Shown piece by piece: positions 33,057 through 43,579 of a stretch of 64,000 nucleotides of DNA; position 1 is the first letter of the stretch; each line of letters starts with the position of its first letter. Source of the stretch: Peromyscus leucopus (Eukaryota; Chordata; Mammalia; Rodentia; Cricetidae); the NCBI RefSeq assembly GCF_004664715.2, contig NC_051069.1, forward strand, positions 73,368,647 to 73,432,646, in the 5' to 3' direction. A program made the position numbers and the translations under genes. The notes under the pieces were generated by a model. That model saw nothing but the letters and a program-made list of their open reading frames with translations, had not been told where the DNA came from and searched no databases.

Positions 33057-33482
33057 TGTTGCTCGAATCTTAAAAGATCTTTTAATAAAAACCCAGAACC
33101 AGATATTGGGGTAAAGGCTAAAAGATCAGAGAGACAAAGGAACAAGCCACTGCCACATCTCACCTTGCCAACTCCATGAATCCTCTGACTGAAATCCTTT
33201 GAGTACTCACCCAAAAGGCTCCAGTTGAAAAAGCTTAAGCCTAAGTTCCTGTCTCCTCATGCCTTATATACCTTTCTCCACCTAGCCATATCATTTCCTG
33301 TCTCAACCTTCCTAGTGCTGGGAATAAAGGCATGTGTGCTTCCCAAGCAAAGGCATGAGATCTCAAGTGCTGGGATTAAAGGCATGTGCCACCACAGCCC
33401 AGCTTCCATGTTTAATCTAGTAACTTGTTCTGCTCTCTGATCTTCAGGCAAATTTTATTAGGGTACAAAATATATCACCACA
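33057..33482 (-). mobile_element. 3' LTR of antisense class II ERV
   Basis: A 426-bp LTR with TG...CA ends (minus strand TGTGGTGATATATTTTG ... CGAGCAACA). A polypurine tract directly follows on the right, which fixes this as the 3' LTR of the element on the minus strand. Homologous to the LTRs at 5609, 8377, 34524 and 43080. It contains two B1-like modules near 33311 and 33366. Confidence 0.85.
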
Positions 33483-33499
33483 TTCTCCCTTTTTTTGTC
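33483..33499 (-). other. ERV polypurine tract
   Basis: On the minus strand GACAAAAAAAGGGAGAA abuts the LTR TG. This is the plus-strand primer site of retroviral reverse transcription. The same feature occurs beside the LTR at 54589. Confidence 0.82.
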
Positions 33500-34517
33500 T
33501 AAAATAATAAAAGAAGGTTATAACTAATATAAGAAAACCTATATACAATAAGTGCAATAAGTATATACAATGTATATAGTCAAGAATTAGATTAACAATG
33601 TCTAGTCCATTAACATTTGACAGATTCAAAGAAAATACTCCATTATATATCCTATTTTGGTGAATCCAAAATGTTGTACCTAACTTATGTTCTATCCTAA
33701 CTTGTATTACCAACCCAAAACTATCTTTTGATGTCTTTCAAAATTATACACCTTACACCTCTTTAGTGAGTTTCTTTTCTGAATTTGTTAACAAGGAAAA
33801 CTATATAATTGTTTAGTCTTCAACTCCCTCAGAGACTTGAGAAGGAAATAATATTACTGAGTAAGCAGGAAGTGCAAACAAATGACTTCCAAAAAATGTG
33901 AGAAACGACAGAAACAGCTGGCTACCTGGACAGTCACCCAAGTTTCCTCTGTAACATTGGGATATTCATCTTTGGCCTACAAGTCTAGCATATCTGATAG
34001 ACTTATCTGTGAAGCAGAATTTTCTAAAGGGCCTTCCTACATTGTCTCGGCAAGGTTTGACAGTCCTTTCTTTCATGTCCTGCTTGTTCATTTTGGACAG
34101 CATACTGTCAGCAGTTTGGACAAAAGCACTTTCTTGTCCAGTGGCTAACTTTTGCCACAAAGAAAGTAAACTCTATAAGGAGTTTCTTCGATGCCCATCA
34201 TCTTCTCTAACGTAGCTTGGTGCTGCCAGGAACAGACATGTCTCATAGCTGTAAAAAAAAAACAAAAAAACAAAAAAAACCCCCCTATGTTATTAAAACA
34301 TCTTAAATGCTATATTCTGTAGATCTCTGAAATGTTTGAAGATGACCTGTTTATCTAAAATATATCTCTGTTTGACCTTGAAAACATGTGTAATATGACT
34401 ACAAGTTTGATTATAATAACTAACTACTAACTTTCATTTCTTTATGTCCTAACTAGTTGGTAATAATAACTTTCAAGGACTAGAAATTTGTATTACATTG
34501 TTAAATGAACTGTATAA
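33500..34517 (-). mobile_element. ERV internal region, 3' part (non-coding)
   Basis: Shares long similarity with 55113-55870, for example GACAGAAACAGCTGGCTACC against GATAGAGATAGCTGGCAGCC, and TGGTGCTGCCAGGA in both. No env or pol motif seen in any frame. It continues at 34957 after a nested solo LTR. Confidence 0.72.
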
Positions 34518-34523
34518 GTACAA

Positions 34524-34950
34524 TGTTGATGTAATTAACCGTCTTATTAAATAAGAAACACAGAAACAATGTAAAAGAGAAAGCCGAGAGGTCAGAGCTC
34601 AGAGCTAAAATCTCACCCTTCCTCCTGCTGTCCCAGCTTCGCGAAAGAGACCTACTTCCTGTCTGTTCGTTTTTTTTTTTTTTATAGTATGTTATTCTGC
34701 CTTCTCATTGGTTGTAAACCCAAACACATGACTGCCTCGTCACTGTCTGAATGTACAGCCCCCTAGGTCTTAAAGGCATATGTCTCCAATGCTGGCTATA
34801 TCCCTGAACACACAGAGATCTATGGGATTAAAGGCGTGTGCCACCACCGCCACACTCTTGCTATGGCTCTAATAGCTCTGACCCCCGGACAACTTTATTT
34901 ATTAACATACAATCAAAATAATATTTCAGTATAATTAGATTACCACCACA
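34524..34950 (-). mobile_element. Solo ERVK LTR nested in the ERV
   Basis: A 427-bp LTR with TG...CA ends (plus strand TGTTGATGTAATTAACC ... TACCACCACA) and exact 6-bp target duplications GTACAA at 34518-34523 and 34951-34956. No polypurine tract on its right, so it is an independent insertion rather than part of the host ERV. B1-like modules occur near 34765 and 34825. A T15 run at 34670-34684. Confidence 0.9.
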
Positions 34951-35104
34951 GTACAATACCTTGAACAAGATTAGAAATATATGTACAGTATTTTCTAACA
35001 AAATCAATCTCAAATTTGTATTAATATACATAATTTATATACAAAATATAAAAATACAATCCAATCCAATGTAAAATATTTAAAACTAGTAGTTGTTTTT
35101 AAAT

Positions 35105-35250
35105 GTAGATTCAATAATCCTCCTTTTTATCTTATCATATCCATATCCTCCCTTTTTTTCTTTTCAGAATAGATTCAATAATCTACCCTTTTATCCTATC
35201 ATTTCTATCTTTTTATCAGATTCAGTAATCTACTTCTTATCTATATCCTC
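35105..35250. repeat. Imperfect tandem repeat in ERV interior
   Basis: The words AGATTCAATAATC, AGATTCAATAATCTAC and AGATTCAGTAATCTAC recur at about 35107, 35171 and 35219, each followed by a pyrimidine-rich TTTTATC-like segment. Spacings are 64 and 48 bp. Confidence 0.75.
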
Positions 35251-36027
35251 TTTTTTCTTTTTCTTTTTTTCCAAATAAGAACCCTGAATCTAATGTCTTT
35301 GTTTAGCCTTTTTTCTGACCATCATCAATTAACAACTTGTAACCAACCATCCTAAACAATGACAAATATTCATAACTCATTGAATGATCAAAAACCACCC
35401 ACCCCACCTCTTGAGAATGTGGGCATTGTGTTCTTAAAATTACTTCTTGCTGTCTGGGGGTGAAGGCATCTTTCAGGGATCCTGAAAAAATTTTGGGTTA
35501 ATTGTCAAGTCCTGGGAGAGGTAGCTGTATGTATCATTCGTTGTATAGTCTCTGCATAATTTGAAAGCATAAGGCTTGTCTCAAGTCCTGGCTAGAGTAG
35601 TCTGTGAGGTTGTATCATCTCAGCTAGCCATCTTGATATTGTCCTGAGCAGTTTGTAGTACATAGCTGATCTTTGGGTGGTGTTTTTCAGCTTGGTAGCA
35701 TTATCATAATCCTGATGGAATTGTTGTTGTGGAGTTCCATCATCTTTTTGGAGACTTCAGGGTTGCTGTTAGGCATGGTCATGGCTCACTGCAGAAAACT
35801 GATAGTGACTCAAACCCAAAATCATGTACAGGAAGCTAGATGAAGCCTTTTTTTTCTAAAATTAGTTAGTACTTTATATGACCATTAATATCATGACAAT
35901 ATTTTAAATATATATATATATATATTAATCTTATAAATTTTGATATAATTTATACCTTAAGAAAAGTTTTAAAGAGTCAAAAAAATCCAAAGGATCATGA
36001 GATTAATAGCAATAGAATAGTCCCTTA

Positions 36028-36194
36028 GCCGGGCGGTGGTGGCGCACGCCTTTAATCCCAGCACTCGGGAGGCAGAGGCAGGCGAATCTCTGTGAGTTTG
36101 AGGCCAGCCTGGGCTACCAAGTGAGTCCCAGGAAAGGCGCAAAGCTACACAGAGAAACCCTGTCTCGAAAAACCAAAAAAAAAAAAAAAAAAAA
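36028..36194 (+). mobile_element. Young full-length B1 SINE
   Basis: GCCGGGCGGTGGTGGCGCAC start, B-box part GAGTTTGAGGCCAGCC, variant 3' half GGAAAGGCGCAAAGCTACAC and a poly(A) tail. Exact 14-bp target duplications AGAATAGTCCCTTA lie at 36014-36027 and 36195-36208. Close to the copy at 54892. Confidence 0.97.
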
Positions 36195-36735
36195 AGAATA
36201 GTCCCTTAATTTTGGTTTTTCTTTTGACCTATATCAGGTGACTCTTCTAGCATGATACAGAGATTTTTGCATTTTCTATTAACAAGTATTCTTGGGTTTA
36301 GAGGAGGGGAGAGATACACTTCAACTCCAAAGCCAGCTTTAATTTTTAATTGAACTGGGACTACGTAAAGACTATTTGTGTTATATGTCTGTAGAGAACA
36401 ACAGAAACAAACATTTAGGAAGACTTATGAAATTTTATCCTGTTAGATATGTGATATACCAAGAGGTCAATTTACTTTTTTTCTTGGGACATTTTTTTCT
36501 GGATGATTTGTCCTTTTTCTTCAGTTGTTTCATTTGTCCAGTGTTCTTTAGATTCCTTAGCTTTCATTCTCCTGAAAGACAAAAACAAAACCCTTCTCCA
36601 ACCCTAACTTCGGGGAGGTTCTAAATCTAACCTTTATTAATTGATTTATAAATTCTCCTTAAATTTTTGTTTTATTATCTAAAGCTGTTCTATAATCCAG
36701 AGCAGTATAGTTTCTTACAATAGCCATTAGGTTCT

Positions 36736-38084
36736 TTAATTGCTCTGGGAAGGAGTTTCCTCTATGAAGGCAAGAAAAGACTGAACAGAATTTGACATGG
36801 GGGCCTGTGAGAGGTCCCTCAAGGAGTTTCCTGATGGCAAAGGCAAAGGAGAAAGATTGCCTTGCCTGTCCCTTGTTGATCTACATTCATTAGTCCAATG
36901 TCTGCCTTTTCCATACCTTCTGCATAATCCAGAAGTGAGGGGCATTCTGGGGGGATTATTCCTTGCAAACACATTGTTTCTAGGAATGCCCTGTTTATAG
37001 TCCCTTTTTAGGTGACTTTGTTTACCACAATTGAAACATTTGACATTATTATTATTTTTCCTCAGACCTCTGGAAATCACCTCTCCTATCCAAGCATCAT
37101 CATGCTCATGAGATTCAATATTAATTGTATCTCAGATGCATTTCTCCAAATGTGCTGATCTTGCCTTTAATGGCCTAATTAACTTTTTGCATTGTGCATT
37201 ATCATTTTCAAAAGCCAGAGATTCAATTTGTTATCATTCTATTTACTGATGAAGTCAGTCTTTGTAAGAAATCAGTGAAAGTTTCTTTTGGGCCTTGTAT
37301 AACTTTTGTAAATGACTCAATTTTCTTTCCTACTTCTTCAATTTTGTACCAAGCATTTAGGGCTGCCATATGCCATAAACTAGGGTGTAGCCATCATATA
37401 AAGATTGTCTTTGTATATCAGCATAATCACCTTCTCCAAGAAGTTGACCTTGGGAGATTTCAATTCATCAAGCCCTACTTCATTGTTCAATGGTCTTAGC
37501 CTAATCCTTCCACCAGGTCCTCCATTGTAATTGGGAACCAGTCTCTAAGACTGCTATAACCAAATCTCTTCAGTCTTGAGGGATAATTCTATTACAATTT
37601 GACCATGATTTTAACATTTGCTTCACAAAATATGAGTGGATGCATATGAGATTATTGCTTCTTTGAATATCCTCAAATCTGACGTTTGCACAGGAGTCCA
37701 ATAAGCTTGTATACAGCCTTGAGGATATCTATCATGTGACAGTTCCTGTAAGGTTACTGGATAGATTAAGGTTGGCTGTTTGAAAGCCTTAGGCTGTTTC
37801 TCTATAACCTTATAATGCAATGCTGAGATCGGTTCACCTTTAAATTCTTCTGTCTGTGTCTGAATATCTTTAAGCTCTAACAGGCTTTTCTAAAACTTTT
37901 ATCGTGGCACTCATATTAACCAACTGTTTAAATGTTAAAACAGAAATGATCAAACAATATTTATAATTTACATTACATCTATCCCATCAACATTAATTAT
38001 CCTCTCATTTAATTGTTCCATTTTCAGCTGCTTAATGTATAGTCACAGAGACAAAACACCTTCCATTGTAAAAATATTCCCCAT
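36736..38084 (-). pseudogene. gag: Decayed ERVK-type gag
   Basis: Gag makes the inner shell of retroviral particles. A possible start codon at 38084 gives MGNIFT, a myristoylation-type N-terminus, but a stop follows 13 codons later. Capsid N-terminal words (YPVTLQELSHDR, AYWTPVQTSDLR) occur in the frame 37623-37820. The capsid major homology region QGPKETFTDFLQRL lies at about 37250-37310. The nucleocapsid frame 36736-37080 has two zinc knuckles, CFNCGKQSHLKRDY and CRRYGKGRHWTNEC. In both, one zinc-binding Cys is Tyr, so both are broken. Several frameshifts and stops separate the pieces, so no protein can be made. Confidence 0.85.
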
Positions 38085-38500
38085 TTTTTAATGTGGGAAA
38101 AATTTTTCTTTTAACTTCCCCCCTTTAAGAAATCCCAATTGGCTCACCAAATCTGCTGACAGTGATGATTCAGATGATGGTGTGGCAGCAGTCCAAGGAG
38201 GGGGCTCTGAAAAAGCCAAAACCCACCAGGAAAGGAAAGAAGCAAAAGATCCAGTCTTCTGCATGGGGGAAGTGTGCAAAAGTAGCTAACTTTTGTAGTT
38301 TTGGAGGCCAAAAACCTATGGAGTTTGCTGCAGAGAGGCTGCCACAAAAACTTAGCCAGCGGGTTAGGGAGTCTGGCCCAGGCGGAGTGAAGATTCTGGC
38401 TGAGTGTAGCTTGGACCTGAGACTGCAAGGCCACAGGCAAAACTTCTGGCTACAGATATCCTTGACATCATGATATCTTGAGGAAAAAACCATTACACAG
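38085..38500 (-). mobile_element. Probable ERV 5' leader remnant
   Basis: Lies upstream of gag on the minus strand. GC-richer than its surroundings. No LTR homologous to the five related ones is present and I cannot identify a primer-binding site with confidence, so the 5' LTR appears lost. The minus-strand frame 38144-38440 has no recognisable product. Confidence 0.4.
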
Positions 38501-39109
38501 TTAAAGATATTCTTGGGCTAGTGGCACTAATGACCAACCACATTGGAACTTCTTGGCCCTACACATCTTGCCTGACCTGAGTCAAATCAAAGACATGGAT
38601 CTCCTAACATAAAGGAAAAGACTTGGGTGGAGGAAGGCCCTGCTATAATCATAAGTTGACTTTCTGGAGATGAACTTTATGGTTTGATCTATAGAAAACA
38701 GGACACCCAAACCAAAATTACGATTAAAATAGAGAGTGCCTGAAATTCTTCAGGGACAGTGATCATAACTGAATTACCGCTGTTTCACTTTTGGGGATGA
38801 TGACAGGTTTTCATTTGGAACCTAGATAGTTTCATTATGTCAGCAATGGGGATGGTTTTGTTCTATTGCTTCTTTGAAGTTATGTATGTGGGAAGACAGT
38901 TGTGTTTGGATGGAGACACTCAGAGTAACCAGTGACTCCCTACTAAATCTTGCAGTAACCTCTCCTTTTAGTCTCTGCCCTCCCTAGTCATTTCTTAGTT
39001 TCAGCCAAGTTCCTTTTGGTTGTTGATTTTTCAGTTTCTGATCTCTAAAACATATAGTCAGTCAGTGATATATAAATTAGTACTAACCACACATTACCTT
39101 GTTCTAAAG
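38501..39109. other. Unassigned spacer
   Basis: May include further ERV leader or flanking DNA. No diagnostic motif. Confidence 0.35.
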
Positions 39110-39301
39110 CAGTGGTTCTCAACATGTGGGTCACGACCCCTTGGCAAACCTCTATCTCTAAAAATATTTACATTACAATTCATTATCAGTAGCAAATTTA
39201 CAGTTATGAAGAAGAAATGAGAATAATTTTAGGGTTGGGGTCACCACAAAATGAGGAACTGTATTAAAGGGTCACAGCATTAAGAAGGTTGAGAATCACT
39301 G
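39110..39301 (+). mobile_element. URR1-like hAT non-autonomous DNA transposon
   Basis: 192 bp with terminal inverted repeats CAGTGGTTCTCAACATG and GGTTGAGAATCACTG. Flanks TTCTAAAG (39102-39109) and TTTTAAAG (39302-39309) are an 8-bp target duplication with one mismatch, the hAT hallmark. Confidence 0.93.
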
Positions 39302-40399
39302 TTTTAAAGTCATGATATACATATACATGCACAAATGTATTTATATACATTACATTTTATGTTTATCTGTAATAATGTATGTGTAAATGTATTATTTTTC
39401 CTCCTTTAACTTTATATTGCTTTATAATAGAGACCACATATTCCCTTCTTCATCATGCTTAGCAACCCCAGGACTGTTATCTAGTGTATCTTGCATATGT
39501 GTGCTAGCTCTCTATCTGGCATATGATTCATTTACAATTAAAACAAGACTCAACAATACACAATGATAGTAAACAAAATACACAAGTTCTGACTCTCAGC
39601 TTCTGGAAGTTTTCCAGCATATCTGAGACTGCTAACATGAAGAAAACAAAACACCCAATCCATAAAATCAACCAGGAGGGGGCGCAAAAGAGACACAAAC
39701 CTGTCAGTTTTCTGCTCACACACCGCCCACAGTGGTTGCTATGGAGAGGGCTAGGCTATATATTTAGTGTACATCCCTTCCCCCACCAATCTCCAGACAG
39801 ACTTTCTGCTGTGCAGTTACTATGTGTCTGTGAAGTCAATTCTAGGAGTTTCTCCCTACAGTCTTTCTTTCCATAATGATGAGTTCTAGGAAAACTTTAA
39901 AAGCTATGAAGGTAGAAATCCTGCACTAAAATTCTAGGCCTTTAAAACTCTGGTTTGCTTAGGAGTCAGGCAAAGCTGTTTTGAATGAATATAACTTGGT
40001 TTTTCTGGCTTTTGATTAGTATAAGCAATATTAAGAAGTTCTGTATTGTGTTACTAAAATTGTTGTAAGAGTTTTTTTTTATGCCTACCCTATAATGGGA
40101 CTTCTCTTATGTTAGATACAAAGTTGTATTTTCTATTGATCAGGAAAATGTCAGAGTCCCTCTGAATATACTCTTTTAAATACCCATGTATACACATTAC
40201 ATAACATGTATACTATACATAATATATGTCTTTATTCCCATATAAGATGTTCTTTAAATGTTCCAAATCAAAGAAGCATGTCACTGTTTTCAGCATTTTG
40301 ATTTTGACAAGCCAGTTTTTTGATCAATTGTGCAGATAAGTATTTAAAGACATTGCAATCTATAACATTCATTGCAGAGCTTTAAGAATGGCACTTTCA
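39302..40399. other. Unique spacer
   Basis: A 118-codon plus-strand frame (39523-39876) shows no recognisable domain. Contains a CTCF-like motif, listed separately. Confidence 0.4.
39672..39685 (+). promoter_or_regulatory. CTCF-like motif
   Basis: CCAGGAGGGGGCGC matches the CTCF core at 13 of 14 positions by my reading (G where C/T is preferred at position 5). Occupancy is unknown. Confidence 0.35.
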
Positions 40400-40545
40400 G
40401 CCGGGCAGTGGTGGCACACACCTTTAATCCCAGCATTCATGAGGTAGAGGCAGGCTGATCTGTGAGTTTGAAGCCAGCCTGGTCAGCAGAACAAGTTCCA
40501 GGACAGCCAGAACTACACAGAGAAACCTTGTCTCAAACAAACGAA
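40400..40545 (+). mobile_element. B1 SINE
   Basis: GCCGGGCAGTGGTGGCACAC to CTTGTCTCAAACAAACG. Flanked by AAGAATGGCACTTTC (40384) and AAGAATGACACTTTC (40546-40560), a 15-bp target duplication with one mismatch. Confidence 0.96.
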
Positions 40546-40560
40546 AAGAATGACACTTTC

Positions 40561-41007
40561 CACATTTTTTTCATGAGTTCAATATGAGATTGCCTTGAAT
40601 ATATAACATCTTGTTTTTAAAACTCTTATCTGAAATTGATAAAATTGTATTTGATAAAGGATGGCAGCAAGGGGGTAAGAAAACAAAGAATAAAATAAAA
40701 AGACAATGAAAGATAATATGATTTTGGTATGAATTATTTCACTCCCCTGATAAAAAGCATCTGGAAAAGGTAGTGTTACAGTATATTACATAGTGAAAGA
40801 TGATGATTATAAATAGTAATACCAAGTAAGTTATTCTTTTTTACTCTGTGTGTATGTGAGATTTGAGGATATACAAACTCAAGGATGTGACACAAATGTC
40901 AAGAATTTCCAGATGTGATTTTGTGCGTGTCTTTATCACAATGATAACTTCTGACCTGAGGTAGAATTAGATTTATTTATTTGAATTGATCTTTAAAAAT
41001 CAAGTTG
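40561..41007. other. Unique spacer
   Basis: No recognised repeat. Confidence 0.4.
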
Positions 41008-41255
41008 TGAGGACTGGAGAAATGACTTGGTGATTGAGAATGCCAACTGCTTTTGCAAAGGACCAGAGTTCTTTATCTCTGTATAAGATGGGAATAAAGC
41101 ACGCTAGCACCATACAGGGTGGCTCCAACCACCTATACACCAGCTCCAGGGAATTTGACAGCCTCTTCTGGACTCAATAGGGACCTGTACTCATATGCCC
41201 ACATACACCACCACCCATTTCCACATATACACACAAGTAAAAATTTTAAAAAAAG
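41008..41255 (+). mobile_element. B3/B2-type SINE
   Basis: Head GGACTGGAGAAATGACTTGG, middle CTCCAGGGAATTTGACAGCC and CA-rich tail CACATACACCACCACCC. Flanks TCTTTAAAAATCAAGT (40991) and TCTTAAAAATCAAGT (41256) are the target duplication. Confidence 0.83.
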
Positions 41256-41266
41256 TCTTAAAAATC

Positions 41267-43079
41267 AAGTCACATGATGATTCCTCCAGCTGAGACAGAG
41301 GAAATAATTTTTATGAGGAAATTGATTGGATTTACTTGGTGTTCATATTTGAGTTTTTAACAGAAATATCTTCAGGATTTGCCTTCTCAAGGAAGAACTT
41401 GTGTTTTGGCTGGTGTCTATTCCCCACATTGTCTGTTTCTCTTCTGCACTGAATTAGTTCTGATTAGAGTGTAGTCATTCTTGAGTATAGACTCAGTTAC
41501 TGCAGCTGTAGGGGGTTACCTTTTTTCTGGCTGGGTAGTTGGGTTATGCAATCATGGAAAGAACAGTATTATGGGTTGGAGAGGAACACACCAATGAATG
41601 TTTTGTAGGAACATCCAGATGAGAAACAAATAAACTGATGCTGGCATTCATTTTATTTAAGAAACTAATAAAGCAACATTTGAAAACTCAATGAAAAGTA
41701 CCCTTTACTTGTAACTATTTTAAACTTCTAGGGAGATTTAACTGCCCAGGCCTTCTGGGTAATGCAGTCTGTAGAAGCTCATTAGTGCTGCAGATATTTT
41801 GCAGATGGATACAGATAACATATGTTTTTGTTTGAGTGGCTTGAAGATTGGGAGGTAGTGCTACCTTTGTATGGTTCAATGAGCTCACTTGAATCAGAAA
41901 TTCAGACATGTCTGTTCTAGACCAACTTTATTATCCAATAATAGCTTGTTCTTGGCCAGTTCAACAAGATCAGTTTTTCATCTACTGCATATCTTACATC
42001 TTACAGGGTGATGTGATCAAATGGAAGAACTTTGGAAAGAAAACCTAACGTGCTGTAAAAATATCTGTCATCTTTATTAAAATCATTTGTTGATGTGAGA
42101 ATAATCAAGTACATGGTCATCATATCTATTTTGAATTCTTAAATTATACACCAGAATACACAAATTAGAAATTATAAACCTTAACTTAGAAGCCACCAGA
42201 GTGCTGTGATCTTTAGGAAGTGGAAAAAATGCAATACTCATTAGGGTGTTTGTGGCGATTACACAGATAACCTAAATGGGTTATCAAATTCAGTCTTTCC
42301 AAATTGACCACATGCAAGCCAACTGGATTGAAAGAAAATTTCCATTGTTTGTAAGGACTACCATATCCAGCTAGAACTCTCTTCCAACACAAGCAATTCC
42401 AATGTCATGCAGTCCTCTTAAGCAATTAGTGACTCTCAGGGAATACCAGCCTGGGGAGAACAGCATATTGATTGTTTCAACTTGATGTTTCTCCTGACTT
42501 GCTCTTATCCACTGATAGTTGTATATCCCTCAACATGTGTAAGTAGCTACAGACTTCTTAAGATCTGTACTACCTACAACCAGGAAATTTATCTTTTTTT
42601 ACTACTCAGTGGTTTCCTATGCTCTATTTTCTTTTTATCTTTGACACTATGCAGTATGCCTCCTGCTTCCCAAGATAAAAGGAAAATCACCACCCTTGCT
42701 GCCAATGCTACCATGTGGAAATGATTCTGGAAGTAGCAGTGCCCATGCCCAGGCCGACAGCGCCTGTGGCTCAGTGTTTTGATGGCCCTGTAGAAGTCTC
42801 CACCGAAGTCTCCTGCTGTCCTATTTCTGAACTTGCCCTTGTGCCCTTCTCTGCAGCCTAGATGCTTCTGTTTGCTCTCTTGTGGATGCATTCTCTTTCT
42901 AGTTCTCAGCCATGAGTCAGATGCACCAAGGAGGAGACATAAGTGATTGATAACGTGCTTTTAGTTCTTCAACCTTTTGAGTCTATCATATTATCCTTCA
43001 CATGTGCTTCAATTCTTTTCCTAGTGGTTTTTGTCTAGGGGAAGGGGTCTAGTCTCTGTATATTCCCCAACAAGTACAT
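41267..43079. other. Unique block
   Basis: No repeat recognised. Minus-strand frame 42589-42891 and plus-strand frame 42482-42724 overlap each other and neither resembles a known protein. Confidence 0.4.
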
Positions 43080-43573
43080 TGTAACACGAATCTTAAAAGG
43101 TCTTATTAAATAAAAAACTCAGAGCCAGATATAGGGTTGAAAGCCTTAGAGATCAGGGAAATAGTGAGAGCCAACAGTCAACCTTACCTCACCAGCTTTG
43201 CAACTTCCAAAATGCGAGCTACTTCCTGTCTTACCCGCACCTTTATTGCCTTGCAGTTTTACCCTCTCATAGGCTCTTAGCCCAGCTACCTCACTTCCTT
43301 GCCACGCCTGTCTGTACAGACCTCCAGGTCTCTATGGATGGTACTGGGATTAAAGGCGTGTGTCACCATGCTTGGCTCTCTTCCCTCATGTGGCCTAGGA
43401 CACACAGAGACCCTGCCTGCCAAGTGATCAGATTAAGGGCGTGTGCTACCACTGCCTGACTTTTGTGTTTACTTAAAATGGCTTGCTGTTTCCTCTGATC
43501 TCCAGGCAAACTTTATTTATTAACATACAAATAAAATATCACCACATTTCATCACAAATAAAATATCACCACA
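43080..43573 (-). mobile_element. Solo ERVK LTR with B1-derived modules
   Basis: Starts TGTAACACGAATC and ends ATATCACCACA. Flanks GTACAT (43074-43079) and GTACAC (43574-43579) agree at 5 of 6. B1-like modules at about 43340 and 43421. The right end carries a duplicated ACAAATAAAATATCACCACA block (ends at 43545 and 43573), making the LTR longer than its relatives. Confidence 0.82.
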
Positions 43574-43579
43574 GTACAC

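Larger units (their letters stand above)
34957..36735 (-). mobile_element. ERV internal region, middle part, no recognisable pol
   Basis: Lies between gag and the 3' part of the ERV. It is interrupted by a B1 (36028-36194). An imperfect tandem repeat sits at 35105-35250. I searched both strands for a reverse transcriptase YxDD box, an integrase HHCC pattern and a protease DTG, and found none I could support. Either pol was deleted or the lineage was already gag-only. Confidence 0.6.

Noticed and set aside
33057..34950. LTRs at 33057 and 34524 as the two ends of one short provirus
   Set aside because: The right LTR has its own exact GTACAA flanks and the ERV sequence continues beyond it to gag, so it is a nested solo LTR.
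34957..36735. Pol (reverse transcriptase/integrase) of the ERV
   Set aside because: No YxDD, HHCC or DTG-like motif could be supported in any minus-strand frame. Absence by eye is not proof.
38170..38493. Small coding gene in the GC-richer segment
   Set aside because: Overlapping frames on both strands without family resemblance. Position upstream of gag suggests ERV leader.
39523..39876. 118-codon plus-strand frame as a gene
   Set aside because: No domain, low-complexity composition, no promoter or splice context.
42482..42891. Overlapping frames on both strands as an exon
   Set aside because: Neither protein is recognisable and no splice-site pair could be argued.
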